Assembly (NCBI GenBank): GCA_963845735.1
Contig: CAWJTR010000001.1
Location: 248,001-312,000 of the forward strand
Origin: AP-15 sp963845735
GTDB taxonomy: Bacteria > Pseudomonadota > Alphaproteobacteria > ATCC43930 > CGMCC-115725
Length of the DNA stretch: 64,000 nt
Reading direction: 5' to 3'
Below are positions 17,877 to 28,129 of the stretch, piece by piece. The notes beneath the pieces were generated by a model. That model was not told where the DNA came from. It saw only the letters and a program-made list of their open reading frames with translations, and ran no database searches. Within the stretch, counting starts at the first letter, position 1. Every line of letters starts with the position of its first letter. The position numbers and the translations under genes are program-made.

Positions 17877-19666
17877 TCACTCTGCTTTCGATAGCGCAAA
17901 TTCGGAAATATCCTGCAGAACCTTTTTTATCTCGTCAGGTATTTCATCGACTTTCATTGCTTCCACTATTGATGCTGCGAAGTTACCGAACCACCATATT
18001 CACTTTGTAAATATTGATTGAACATGCTTACGGCTTCTTTTCCGGGGATCACATTTAGTCTTTCACCTACATCATCCCAACAAGCTTCCAATTCGTTCAA
18101 GGCGGCTTCAGCTACAGTGGCCTGAGATAGTTTAGGGGAATTCATGCGCTCAAATCGCCCGCGCTCTGCCACATACTGCCCGCTTACATAACTTTTCTTA
18201 ACATGGGCAAAGTCATCAAGCAATGTAACTACATCGCCACAATAGGCCGTATCAACTCCAGTTCTTTTCGCTTGATCGGCCACTCTGCGCGCTGCCGCCC
18301 GATCCATTGCTGCCGGAACCAGCAGGAAATTCTCGATCTCCTTGCGTTTGTGTATGGACACATAGTCACAAAACGTCTGACACTCTGACCTAATTGCCTC
18401 ACGTTCCCGATCGCACCGATAATCCTTGTCCATTAACGCTGCGCCCGCGATTTGTCCGCCTAGGGTGATTTCCATTCCTCTCTTCAAGTTCCTAATCCGT
18501 TCGGGGTTAAACCCCCTCACAGGAATCACCGCGAAGTCGCTTCAATTCGCGACATTAGTTAATCCAAGCTTTCGCGCGAATCGGGAGAGTATTTGGAAAT
18601 CGTCGCCTTCGACAAACAACGCTCTTCGCGTCTTGGCGAGCTGAGTTAAAATCGGATTGAGGTTTGATCCTAGAGCGGTAAATACATCACCCAGTTCTGA
18701 TGGATCTCTAATTCGGCGGCCGCTTCTCCGTCGCTTGTTAACGAGGATGATGTCGTCCGTTTCCGCTTCGGTGATAATCTCCGTCGAGTGCGTCGCGATA
18801 AGAATGTCTGGCCCCAAATCTCTCAAGAGTCCGAGCAATTGGCGTTGGAGATCGGAATGTAGGTATATATCTGGCTCATCGATCAAAAATAGCGCCGTGT
18901 CGTTCGATTGGATCAGGTGCGTCAGCATTTGGCACCAGACCTGAAATCCAAACCCTGACCAAAAAATTTCACGGGGTATCCGCTCCTCGGGGCAAAACAT
19001 GTGGAGGAGTGGTTTGTCGTCAATCCGATCCACCCGTGGACGTTCTATGTCCATCCCAGGCCACGTTCGAAGCAATGCCGTCCGAAATGCGTCGAATTTT
19101 TCTGGATAGTGATACCATATATTACGGAAATTACGAGATGCCGTGTAATTAAAAAGCGCAAGCCGCGCAGCTTCTTTATCGTATAACCTCTCATTGTGCT
19201 CGACTGGGCCAAGAATCGGTACGAAACCAATAGAACAATTGAATTGTAGCTTGAAGATGCCCGGGGTGGCTATTGATCTGCCTTGAGCGTCAGGAATTAA
19301 ATAACACGATCCTTGTTCTGGGAAATATAGTAATAGCTCGTTGCCGTTAGAGAGTGTGAACCTTATTGTAGCTACCTCTGAATCGTCATAGTTATAGAAG
19401 ATATTTTCCTCTGCAATCGAGATTGTGCGTAGATCAATGATATGCCCAAGAGTTCTCCCTTGGGGCCCTCTAATGATTTCGGCCCTGCGACTTGTCGCCT
19501 TTCGCATCGCAGCAGCCAGGATGCGAAACGCCGCCAATATTGTAGACTTACCGGAATTATTCGGACCGACCAGAATATTAAAGTGACGGAGATGTAGGGA
19601 AAACGTCTCGAAGACTTTAAATATTGTAAAGTCGACACGAACGAACTGATGATGAGTGTTGGCCAT
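17877..19666 (-). pseudogene. OLD-family ATPase/TOPRIM nuclease, broken by an in-frame TGA and one frameshift
   Basis: Rejoined, the gene codes for about 596 residues. The ATPase half has Walker A NILVGPNNSGKST, Walker B region ALFLIDEPDIYLHSDLQ and the switch His (LIATHSTEI). The TOPRIM half has the Glu motif ALFVEGDDFQILSRFA, the DxD motif ALMDKDYRCD and the usual following KEIENFLLVP. OLD-type enzymes are ATP-dependent DNA nucleases, many of them anti-phage. A TGA at 18542-18544 interrupts the frame just after the Glu motif; the same frame resumes after it. Near 17976 one base is missing, beyond which EAMKVDEIPDEIKKVLQDIS completes the C-terminus. Base composition is clearly lower in GC than its neighbours. 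No UvrD-like helicase adjoins it, so it is not a complete Gabija pair. Confidence 0.8.
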
Positions 19667-19911
19667 GTGTGTGCGGGTCAGAACGAGCCCGAAAACCTGT
19701 TTCGACGCAACATTATATCATCGAAGCGAGCGTGGGGAAAAGCGCATCGCATTTCGACCGTCACCGGATGAGGTTCAATCACCGTGGCGGCGATCGGGCC
19801 GTGCCGGGAAGGGACAAACGAACTGTCTCGGGCGCTCACCCTGCGCGACCCGCGGCTTTCTCTCGCTGCGGGTAGCCTCTATCATCCCCCAGCCAACCGG
19901 AGGACCCGCCA

Positions 19912-20979
19912 ATGTCTGCTCATGCCGCTGACGCCACTGCGCCTGCTCAACAAACCAGGTGGCCGAATTATCGGGAGGGCGATTTCGTCATCCGGAATTA
20001 TGTGTTCCGCAGCGGCGAGACCTTGCCCGAGCTGAAGCTCCACTACCGCACCCTGGGAACGGCGAAGCGCAACGCCGCGGGCAAGATCGTCAACGGCGTG
20101 CTGCTGTTGCAGGGCAATACCGGCACCGGCGCCAATTGGCTGCGCCCGAGCCTCGCCGACGAGCTGTTCGGGCCCGGGCAGCCGCTCGATGCGGCGGAGT
20201 ACTTCATGATCATGCCGGACGCGATCGGGCGCGGCGGATCGAGCAAGCCGTCGGACGGGCTCAAGGGGAAATTTCCCCGCTACCGCTATCATGACATGGT
20301 CGAGTCCGGCTATCGGCTGATCAGCGAAGGCCTCGATGTCGCCCATCTGCGCCTCGTGATCGGCAGCTCGATGGGCGGCATGCATGCCTGGATGTGGGCC
20401 GAGATGTACCCCGATTTGATGGACGGGGTGGTGCCGATCTCGTGCCAGCCGGTCGAGATCAGCGGCCGCAACTGGCTCGGCCGCCGCGCCCAGGCCGAGG
20501 CGATCCGCCACGACCCGGACTGGAACAACGGCTTCTACGAGACGAACCCGCGCCACTACATCTACGCCGCGGCCGGGAATTTCGGCACCGAGAGCCCGAC
20601 CCGGATCCAGGAAATGGCGCCAACTCTCGCCGCCGCCAACGCGCTCTACGAGCAGCGCCTCGCCCAGGCCGCCAAGGGCGACGCCAACAACTCGCTCTGG
20701 GCGATCGAGGCGATCATGGACTACAACCCCGAGCCCGATCTCGACAAGATCAAGGCCAAGGTGATGCTGATCAACAACGCCGAGGATCACGCCAATCCGC
20801 CCGAGCTCGGCACCGTCGAGCGGGCGATGAAGCGGGTCGCGCACGGCCGCTATGTGCTGATCCCGGCGGGCCCGAACACACACGGGCACTTCAGCCATTT
20901 CTACGCCGAGCTGTGGAAGCCCTATCTGATCGAGTTCATGAAAACCCTTGGCGCCCCGCTGCAGGCGGCGGCCGAATAG
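19912..20979 (+). CDS. Alpha/beta-fold hydrolase, MetX (homoserine acetyltransferase)-like
   Basis: This 355-residue protein has the MetX-type alpha/beta fold. It carries an oxyanion strand VLLLQGNTGTGANWL, the nucleophile elbow LVIGSSMGGMHAW (Ser), an acid strand VMLINNAEDHANPP and a C-terminal His (NTHGHFSHF). MetX relatives acylate homoserine or hydrolyse esters. The usual MetX signature is only partly kept, so hydrolase is the safer name. The SDR gene starts 24 bases downstream, suggesting co-transcription. No signal peptide is seen. Confidence 0.8.
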   Translation: MSAHAADATAPAQQTRWPNYREGDFVIRNYVFRSGETLPELKLHYRTLGTAKRNAAGKIVNGVLLLQGNTGTGANWLRPSLADELFGPGQPLDAAEYFMIMPDAIGRGGSSKPSDGLKGKFPRYRYHDMVESGYRLISEGLDVAHLRLVIGSSMGGMHAWMWAEMYPDLMDGVVPISCQPVEISGRNWLGRRAQAEAIRHDPDWNNGFYETNPRHYIYAAAGNFGTESPTRIQEMAPTLAAANALYEQRLAQAAKGDANNSLWAIEAIMDYNPEPDLDKIKAKVMLINNAEDHANPPELGTVERAMKRVAHGRYVLIPAGPNTHGHFSHFYAELWKPYLIEFMKTLGAPLQAAAE

Positions 20980-21002
20980 GCAAGCAGGCTGTCGGCGGCA
21001 TC

Positions 21003-21747
21003 ATGGGCCTGCTCGACGGACGGGTGGCGCTGGTAACCGGCGGCAGCAAGGGTCTCGGTGCTTCGATCGCGCGACTGTTTGCCCAGGCGGGAGCACGGGT
21101 CGTCGTCACCTTTGCCAATGATGCGGCGGCGGCCGAAGGGCTGGTCGCGAGCCTACCCGGCGAGGGCCACCGTGCCAGCCGCACTGCGGCGCAGGACACC
21201 GACGCAATCGAAAACCTTGCCGCCGAGGTTAGCCGTATCGAGGGCCGGCTCGACATCCTGGTCAACAACGCCGGCAGCACCCGGGTGATCCCGCATGCCG
21301 ATCTGCGCGCGCTCGACGACGAATTTTTCGATTTCGTTTTGGCGGTGAATCTGCGCGGACCATTTGCGACGGTGCGCGCCTTTCAGTCCTTGCTGAAGGC
21401 GGGCGGGCATGGGCTCGTCGTCAATGTCGGCTCGGTATCGGGGGTGCGCGGCGGCGGCAGCAACATCGCCTATGCCGCCGCCAAGGCCGGGTTTCACGCG
21501 ATGACGATGTCGCTGGCGCGCGCGCTCGCCCCCGACGATCCGGGTGGTCGCCGTCGCGCCAAGCCTGTTGGAAACACCGATGACGCGGATGTGGACGCCC
21601 GAGCAGCGCGCGGCGCGCATCGCCAGCAATCCGCTCAAGCGCATCGGCCAGCCCGAGGAGACGGCAGCGGTGATCCTAGGGCTGGCGACGACGATGACCT
21701 TTGTCAACGGCACGGTCATCCCGGTCGACGGCGGTAGCCTGCTGTAA
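21003..21747 (+). CDS. Short-chain dehydrogenase/reductase (SDR), one frameshift
   Basis: This Rossmann oxidoreductase of about 247 residues has the cofactor motif VTGGSKGLGASIA, the NNAG motif (ILVNNAGSTRV), the active-site Ser strand VVNVGSVSG and catalytic YAAAKAG (Tyr and Lys). It ends with the typical TFVNGTVIPVDGGSLL. The frame breaks near 21536, where one extra base splits ALAPD from IRVVAVAPSLLETPM. The substrate is unknown. It follows the MetX-like hydrolase by 23 bases. Confidence 0.85.
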
Positions 21748-21776
21748 CCGTCGGACCGGGGTTGATCGATTTAAGA

Positions 21777-22406
21777 CTACCTTACCGGTGAGAACGCCGC
21801 CGGGACCAGCAGCTTGTTTTCCTGCCGGATCGGCCGCACCCCGGCCTGCGGCGGCCACGCTTGGCCGGGCCGGCGCAATTCTTCGCGGATCCGGGCGCGC
21901 TCGTTGAGATCCTTGTACACCCAGGTGTGGACGAACTTGTTGAGCCCGCCGAGCTCGCTCGTCCAGCAGGCCGCCAAGGGGGAGAGCTTCTCGCGGTCGG
22001 GAACGGCCTTGGCCCACGCCTCGAGCACCTTCGGGAGGTCGCCCGGGGCGTAAGTGTAGGTGCGCATCTCATACACGTTCCCGGTGCCGTAATTCCGGCT
22101 GCCCAGAGCGTGCATGAACGGCGCCGGGTTCATGATCTCGGCCTCCTGCGCCACGATGAACTCGCCGCCCCCGGGGAGCGCGTTGCGCTCGGCGTCTTGC
22201 GACATCGCTGCGCGTACGGAGGTGCGGTGCCGCAAATCGTCGTAGGGATAGACGTGGATCACCTGATTGAGCGGACCGAACTCGGTGTGCCAGAAGCCCC
22301 CCAATTTCGAGTGCTTTTCCCGAGCGGGCAGCCGCTTGGCATAGCGCTCTTCAAATTCGGCCACGGTCCCGGGGCGCAGGGTATAGGTACGGACTTCATA
22401 GATCAT
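21777..22406 (-). CDS. NIPSNAP family protein, two domains
   Basis: The protein is 209 residues with two ferredoxin-like NIPSNAP repeats, each opening with a YEVRTYT / YEMRTYT strand and containing a WxxELGxLNxFVHxWxYxD-type block. Stand-alone NIPSNAP proteins are small, often dimeric, and of poorly known function. The open frame continues 70 codons upstream, but the ATG at 22406 was chosen because it begins the first repeat and has GGAGG eight bases upstream. Confidence 0.88.
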   Translation of the reverse strand: MIYEVRTYTLRPGTVAEFEERYAKRLPAREKHSKLGGFWHTEFGPLNQVIHVYPYDDLRHRTSVRAAMSQDAERNALPGGGEFIVAQEAEIMNPAPFMHALGSRNYGTGNVYEMRTYTYAPGDLPKVLEAWAKAVPDREKLSPLAACWTSELGGLNKFVHTWVYKDLNERARIREELRRPGQAWPPQAGVRPIRQENKLLVPAAFSPVR

Positions 22407-22636
22407 CGACGCATCCTCCAAGTGACAGGGGTTGGCGAGGTGATATGCCAGCGCACCGACAGGGGATTCTGCCGGACATTTCCCACATGGACGGCTCATC
22501 CGCCCTTGTTCCGGGATAGAATAGTGCCGCCGAGGGGTTTTGCGAAGCCGCGTTATGAGGCGGTGACCGCATGGGAGGCTAGCAACAATCAGCGCCGGTG
22601 GCTTTGACTGAAACAACCTATCGAAGGAGCAGCGTC

Positions 22637-23810
22637 ATGCCTCAACTGCCGCAAATCGACGAATTGCTGAAGACCGCCGCCGATCGGGGGGATGTGCCGG
22701 GAGTCGTGGCGATGGCGGCGACGCGTGAGGGTCCGGTCTATCAGGGCGCCTTTGGCCGGCGCGCTCTGCCCGATGGCGCCGCGATGACCGCGGACACGGT
22801 GTTCTGGATCGCCTCGATGACCAAGGCGATCACCTCGACGGCGGCGATGCAGCTCGTCGAGCAGGGAAAGCTCGCGCTCGATGGGCCGATCGCCGGGGTG
22901 CTTCCCGAACTCGCCGCACCTCAGGTGCTCGAAGGCTTCGACGCCGCCGGCGAGCCGCGGCTTCGTCCGGCGCGGCGGCCGATCACCCTGCGCCACCTGA
23001 TCACCCACACCGCCGGCTTTGTCTACGACATATGGAACGCTGATCTGGGCCGCTACATGGAGAGGAGGGGAATACCCGGGATCATCTCCTGCGAGAACGC
23101 GGCGCTGGCATTGCCGCTGATCTTCGATCCGGGCGACAAATGGGATTACGGCATCAACATCGACTGGGTCGGCAAGGCGGTCGAGCGCGGTCAGCGGTCA
23201 GAGACTCGGCGACTATCTCGCCGAGCACCTGTTCGGCCCGATCGGCATGAACGACACCGGCTTCAAGCTGACCCCGGAGCGCCGCGCCCGGCTCGTCGGC
23301 ATGCATGCCCGCGGCGAGGACGGCGCGCTGGCGCCGATCCCGTTCGAAATGCCGCAGGAACCCGAATTCGAGATGGGCGGCGGCGGGCTCTACGGCACCG
23401 CGGCGGATTATCTGGCGTTCGAGCGGCTGTTCCTCGACGAGGGGCGCGCCGCCGGCGGCGCTCAGGTGCTGAAGCCCGAGACGGTCGGGCTGATGGCGCA
23501 GAACGCGATCGGCGAGCTCAATGTGCAGCTGCTGAAGACCGCCGCCCCGGCCTCTTCGAACGACGCCGAGTTCTTCCCCGGCATGGTGAAGAAATGGGGT
23601 CTCGGCTTCATGATCTCGACCGCGCAGGTGCCGGACGGCCGCAGCCCCGGCAGCCTCGCCTGGGCCGGACTGGGCAACACCTATTTCTGGATCGACCCGG
23701 CCAAGGGCGTCGCCGGGGTGATCCTGATGCAGCTGCTGCCGTTCGCCGACGCCAAGGCGCTGGCGATATTCGACCGCTTCGAAAAGGCGGTCTACGCAGC
23801 GCTGACTTAG
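22637..23810 (+). CDS. Serine hydrolase, class C beta-lactamase/esterase fold, frameshifted
   Basis: This protein of about 390 residues has the SxxK motif in FWIASMTKAITS, a YxN motif in WDYGINIDW, and a C-terminal strand near SLAWAGLGNTYFWIDP. These place it in the class C beta-lactamase/DD-peptidase/esterase group. It has no signal peptide, which favours a cytoplasmic esterase over a penicillin-binding protein. The frame is disturbed near 23190-23205 by at least one indel and then continues with LAEHLFGPIGMNDTGF. The ATG at 22637 follows AAGGAG. Confidence 0.82.
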
Positions 23811-23950
23811 CTCAGCGATCGTGTGTGGTCCGCGCGGAAACTCGTCAGGCGGATCCCGAAGACGACGTCTTCATAGCGTTACCCGTACAATAGCGCTTCA
23901 GCAACTCGATCTGCAGGCGATCGAGCGGCGATAAAGGAAGCGGTTGGCGC

Positions 23951-24118
23951 CTATTTGATCTTCGCCTCTTTGAACAATACGTGCTTGCGGGCGACAGGGT
24001 CGAACTTTTTCAATTCCAGTTTAGCGGTTTTGGTCCGCGGGTTTTTCTTTGTTACATAGTAAAACCCGGTATCGGCGCTGCTCACGAGCTTGATCAGGAC
24101 GGTGCTGGTCTTGGCCAT
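23951..24118 (-). CDS. rpmG: 50S ribosomal protein L33
   Basis: A 55-residue reading frame on the minus strand reads MAKTSTVLIKLVSSADTGFY and continues with TKKNPRTKTAKLELKKFDP. This is bacterial L33 of the non-zinc type (no CxxC pairs). It is short and basic, as expected. It lies 15 bases after the S41 lipoprotein gene, in the same rnr-rpmG neighbourhood seen in other alphaproteobacteria. Confidence 0.95.
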   Translation of the reverse strand: MAKTSTVLIKLVSSADTGFYYVTKKNPRTKTAKLELKKFDPVARKHVLFKEAKIK

Positions 24119-24133
24119 GGCGAAACCCCAGGT

Positions 24134-25786
24134 TCAGGGATTGTGTGGTCCGGAAGATAGCGATCCGTCGACTCCTGTCAAGGAGGGCTCGGCCGAGACC
24201 GGCGCCGTACCGATGGACCGCGCCGCCAGGTTCGGGGCGGCGCCGATGACGTGCGCCGCCTGCCTGTAAAGGACGGGGTCGGCCAGAAGACGCTTAGCCA
24301 CCGCGAGGTCGATTGCCCGGTCGCCGTTGCGAGGTGGACACGAGCGGCGCAATTGGCTCCAGCCGCTCCCGTCGAGCGCGGCGCGCGGCTCGGCGGTCAG
24401 CGGGGAGACTGCCGACAATCCGACGGCACGCTGCAATGCGATCTGGATCGATTGGTCGTCGTTGCCGAGATCGCTGGTGCATACGGTCGGCACCACTCCG
24501 CGCGCGTTCAACAAATAGCCGGCGGGTGCGACCAACTGAGCCCAGGTCAGGGTCAGTTCGCCATTATTGGGCAGTCGCAGGACGGTTTGCACCGTGCCCT
24601 TGCCGTATGAGGCGGTACCGACGACGACCGCCCGTCCGGAATCTTGTAACGCCGCCGCGACGATTTCGGAGGCCGAGGCGGATCCGCCGTTGACCAGTAC
24701 GATGATCGGTATCCGCGGCGCGATGCTGTCGCCTGAAGCCTCGAAAAACTGGCGGCTCGCGGGGTTGCGCCCGATGGTCGCCACGATTGGGCCCTTGGCG
24801 ATGAACACGTCGGAGAGGCTCACCGCCTGGTCGAGCAGCCCGCCGGTATCGCCGCGCAGATCGAGGACGATGCCGCGCAGCTGCGGCCCCATTTCGCGCT
24901 TTACCGCGTCGAGATCCTCTACCAGCTGCTGCGTCGTGTTCTGGTTGAAGCTGGATATGTGAAAGATGGCGACACCGTTATCGCGCGACAGCGTCACGGT
25001 GGGCTCGACCATCAGTGTACGCCGAAGCCGGTAATAACGGCTTCCGATCGCGCCGGGGCGATCGATGCCAACCTCCACGGTGCTTAATACCGTGCCGCGG
25101 AGCAAGTGGATCACGTCGCTCCGCGAGCGGCCGGCAGTCGGCTGACCGTTGATCGCTATAATTGTGTCGCCGGCACGGATGCCGGCCAGATCGGCGGGTC
25201 CACCCGGCACAACTTGGATGATCCGGAACCGGTCCGGAGCCGGATCGAGAGTTACGCCAATTCCGCCGAAGCCATCGCGGGCAGCGCGCTGATCGCGGGC
25301 GGCTGCGGGCGTGGCATAGCGAGAAAATCGGTCCAGCGAGTAGGTAATCCCGTAGAACAAGGTCTCGTCGAGCGTGTCCTCTGACACTGCCGCCACGATC
25401 GGGGACGTTTTCTTAGCATCGGCAACCAGATGGCCCAGCCATCCGCCCCAAAGATGGGGGTCATCGCCGGACGGGCTTGGATAGGTCGCGATTTCGCGTC
25501 CGCCGTAATCGAGCGCGATCTCGGTACTGTCCTGGGGCCCGGGCGTCTCCAGCACCGCGAATTTTGGATCGAGCTGGGAGAGGCGGGCCGCAGCGGCGAG
25601 AGAGAGCTTACGGCTTGAGACCGGCACAATGTAGAGCTCGGCAATTTGATCGAGGCCGCGCCCGAACAACCGTCCAGTCGGATCAGCTGGCAACGGGTGT
25701 AGCTCCGAGCAGGCCGTAAGCAGGACGACGAGGGCGAAGAAGCCCGCCGGTGCAAGCCCAGCGGCTTGACGCAACGACATCGGCAT
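24134..25786 (-). CDS. S41-family (C-terminal-processing-like) peptidase, lipoprotein
   Basis: The protein has 550 residues. A signal sequence ends in the lipobox LLTAC. A PDZ domain follows (VPGGPADLAGIRAGDTIIAI), then the S41 catalytic core with NGGSASASEIVAAAL (Ser) and TASYGKGTVQ (Lys). Such proteases trim or degrade envelope proteins. It is longer at the N-terminus than classical CtpA (the window has a closer CtpA at 49618). The start could be either the ATG at 25786 or the one at 25780. It sits between rnr and rpmG. Confidence 0.82.
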   Translation of the reverse strand: MPMSLRQAAGLAPAGFFALVVLLTACSELHPLPADPTGRLFGRGLDQIAELYIVPVSSRKLSLAAAARLSQLDPKFAVLETPGPQDSTEIALDYGGREIATYPSPSGDDPHLWGGWLGHLVADAKKTSPIVAAVSEDTLDETLFYGITYSLDRFSRYATPAAARDQRAARDGFGGIGVTLDPAPDRFRIIQVVPGGPADLAGIRAGDTIIAINGQPTAGRSRSDVIHLLRGTVLSTVEVGIDRPGAIGSRYYRLRRTLMVEPTVTLSRDNGVAIFHISSFNQNTTQQLVEDLDAVKREMGPQLRGIVLDLRGDTGGLLDQAVSLSDVFIAKGPIVATIGRNPASRQFFEASGDSIAPRIPIIVLVNGGSASASEIVAAALQDSGRAVVVGTASYGKGTVQTVLRLPNNGELTLTWAQLVAPAGYLLNARGVVPTVCTSDLGNDDQSIQIALQRAVGLSAVSPLTAEPRAALDGSGWSQLRRSCPPRNGDRAIDLAVAKRLLADPVLYRQAAHVIGAAPNLAARSIGTAPVSAEPSLTGVDGSLSSGPHNP

Positions 25787-25891
25787 CGAGGAACCCCCGA
25801 AATCCTCGCGGCAACCCGCCCGATGATCCGCCAGCCTCGGCCTAAATCCCCGTTGCTGGGGCGCTCATGCTAGATTGGTGCGGGTCCGCGA

Positions 25892-28129
25892 TCAACCGCG
25901 CCGGCCGGCGCGACCGCGGCGCGCGGCCGTTCTCTCGTCCTCGATCCGAAACAGCAAACGACCGCCGATCGCATCGGCCTCGACAAGCCGCACCGTCGCC
26001 GCATCACCCAGCCGGAAGATCCGCCCATAGCGCCGGCCGACGAGCCGCGGCACCTTCTCGCTCCGGTCGTAATAATCGCCCGGCAAGGTCGATATCGGCA
26101 CGAGCCCGGTGGCGCCGCTCTCGACCAGGGTGACGAACAGCCCAAACTCGGCGACACCACTAATGCGGGCGGAGAAGAGGCCGCCGATCGCGTCGGCGAC
26201 GAGGATCGTGCGATAGCGCTCGATTGCGGCGCGCTCGGCCGCAGCGGCACGGCGCTCTGTCATCGAAATATGCTCGCCGACGACCGCCAACCGGTCGTGG
26301 TCGATATCGGAGGGCAGCGCGCCGGCGCCGAAATCGCTTCCGGTCGCGTTGGCGCCGGCGATCAATGCGCGATGGACGAGAAGATCGGCATAGCGGCGGA
26401 TCGGCGAGGTGAAATGCGCATAGCGCCGCAGCCCCAGACCGAAATGGCCGATATTGTCCGGGCTGTAGGCAGCCTGCGCCTGGCAACGCAGCACGAGGTC
26501 ATTGACCAGCGCCGCCACCGGGGTCGCCTCCGCCCGGCGCAACAGCCGGTTGAACAACTCGGGCCTTGGCGCCTGGCCCTTGGCAAAGGCGAGGCCGGGA
26601 ATGCCGAGTTCGTCGAGAAAGTCGCGCAATGCCGCGACCTTTGCCGGATCGGGCGCATCGTGGATCCGGTACATGCAAGGTTGCCGCCGCGCCTCGAGTT
26701 CTTCCGCGGCGGCGACATTGGCGAGGATCATGAATTCCTCGATCAGCCGATGGCTGTCGAGCCGCAAGGCCGGAACGACCGCGACCGGACGCCTTTCGGC
26801 ATCGAGCACGATCCGATCCTCGCGGATGTCGAGCTCGATGGCGCCACGCGCGGCGCGGGCCCGGGCGAGAGCGTCGAAGGCGCCATAGAGTGCAGCCATC
26901 GTCTCGGGCGAGACGGTCGAGGGCAAATCCCCGCGCCCGTCCCGGGCCGCCTGGATCTCCTCATAGGTGAGGCGTGCGACCGAGCGCATGACTCCGCGCA
27001 GGAAGCGGTGGCGGCGCTTGCGACCGGCAATGTCGATCCGCAGATCAACGGCGAGGCAGGCGCGATCGACGCCGGGCTTCAAGGAGCACAGCTCGTTCGA
27101 CAGCGCCTCGGGCAACATCGGGACGACCCGATCGGGAAAGTACACCGAATTGCCGCGCCGCTCGGCCTCGCGATCCAGCGCGCTGCCGGGACGGACATAC
27201 CAGGCGACGTCGGCGATGGCGACGACAAGGTGCCAGCCGCCGGAGTTGGCCGGGTCGGAATCGGGTTCAGCCCACACGGCGTCGTCAAAATCGCGGGCAT
27301 CGCTGCCGTCGATCGTGACCAGCGGCAGGTCCCGCAGGTCGGTGCGCCCGACCGGGCTTACCGGCGGCGCGGCTTCGGCCTCGGCGATGGCGGCATCCGG
27401 AAACTCGGTCGGGATGTCGAACGACGCGATCGCCAAAAGGCTGATCGCACCGGGATCCGAAGGCGCGCCCAGCCGCTCGACGACGCGCGCCCGCGGCAAC
27501 CCCAATCGGCGGACCGCAAGTTCCCCGGCGACGACGAGCTCGCCGTCATCGGCTCCGCCAGTATCGCGCTCAGCGACCCGATATTCAGTTTTGTTGCGGC
27601 GGTCGGCCGGCACCACCCGCCCGCCCTCGCGGTCTTTCTGAAAGACGCCGACGATCCGTTCGCCGCTGGAATCGAGCCGGCGCATGACCCGCGCCTCGAT
27701 CTCGCCGGTTTCGAGCGAAACCAGCCGCGCCGCCGCGCGGCCACCGACCGGGATCGCCTCACCGCCCTCCTCCGCAAGTCTAACGACCGGCGCCGGATCG
27801 GGTCCTGGCCAGGCCACGGGTCGGGCTAGCGGAACGCCGTCCTCGTCGGTGCCGAACCGTTCGACGACGGTGACCTCTGGGATTGGCGGACCTCCGACCA
27901 GGCGCCGGTTGGCGGCACGGGTCACCGATCCCGACCGCTCGATCTGGCGCAACATGTCGCGCAGCGCCGGCCGATCGGCGGGAGGGACGCCAAATGCGCG
28001 GGCAATCTCGCGTTTGCCGACTGCCGACGGGCTCTCGCGGATGAACTCGACCACCTCCCGTTCCGACGGCAACACCCCGAGATGACGCTGTTGCCTCGGC
28101 TTGGAAGTCGTCGACGGGGGTCGCGGCAT
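25892..28129 (-). CDS. rnr: Ribonuclease R
   Basis: This 745-residue exoribonuclease degrades structured RNA in the 3' to 5' direction. It has an N-terminal winged helix (SAVGKREIARAFGV), cold-shock/OB regions, the RNB catalytic core with the Asp cluster (TIDGSDARDFDDAVW), AHFTSPIRRYADLLVHR, and a C-terminal S1 domain (VAEFGLFVTLVESGATGLVPI). The ATG follows the corrected topA stop directly (TAGATG), so the two are co-transcribed. Length and motifs are typical. Confidence 0.96.
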   Translation of the reverse strand: MPRPPSTTSKPRQQRHLGVLPSEREVVEFIRESPSAVGKREIARAFGVPPADRPALRDMLRQIERSGSVTRAANRRLVGGPPIPEVTVVERFGTDEDGVPLARPVAWPGPDPAPVVRLAEEGGEAIPVGGRAAARLVSLETGEIEARVMRRLDSSGERIVGVFQKDREGGRVVPADRRNKTEYRVAERDTGGADDGELVVAGELAVRRLGLPRARVVERLGAPSDPGAISLLAIASFDIPTEFPDAAIAEAEAAPPVSPVGRTDLRDLPLVTIDGSDARDFDDAVWAEPDSDPANSGGWHLVVAIADVAWYVRPGSALDREAERRGNSVYFPDRVVPMLPEALSNELCSLKPGVDRACLAVDLRIDIAGRKRRHRFLRGVMRSVARLTYEEIQAARDGRGDLPSTVSPETMAALYGAFDALARARAARGAIELDIREDRIVLDAERRPVAVVPALRLDSHRLIEEFMILANVAAAEELEARRQPCMYRIHDAPDPAKVAALRDFLDELGIPGLAFAKGQAPRPELFNRLLRRAEATPVAALVNDLVLRCQAQAAYSPDNIGHFGLGLRRYAHFTSPIRRYADLLVHRALIAGANATGSDFGAGALPSDIDHDRLAVVGEHISMTERRAAAAERAAIERYRTILVADAIGGLFSARISGVAEFGLFVTLVESGATGLVPISTLPGDYYDRSEKVPRLVGRRYGRIFRLGDAATVRLVEADAIGGRLLFRIEDERTAARRGRAGRRG

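Noticed and set aside
17877..19666. Complete Gabija defence system
   Set aside because: Gabija needs a UvrD-like helicase (GajB) beside the OLD-like protein. Neither neighbour is one.
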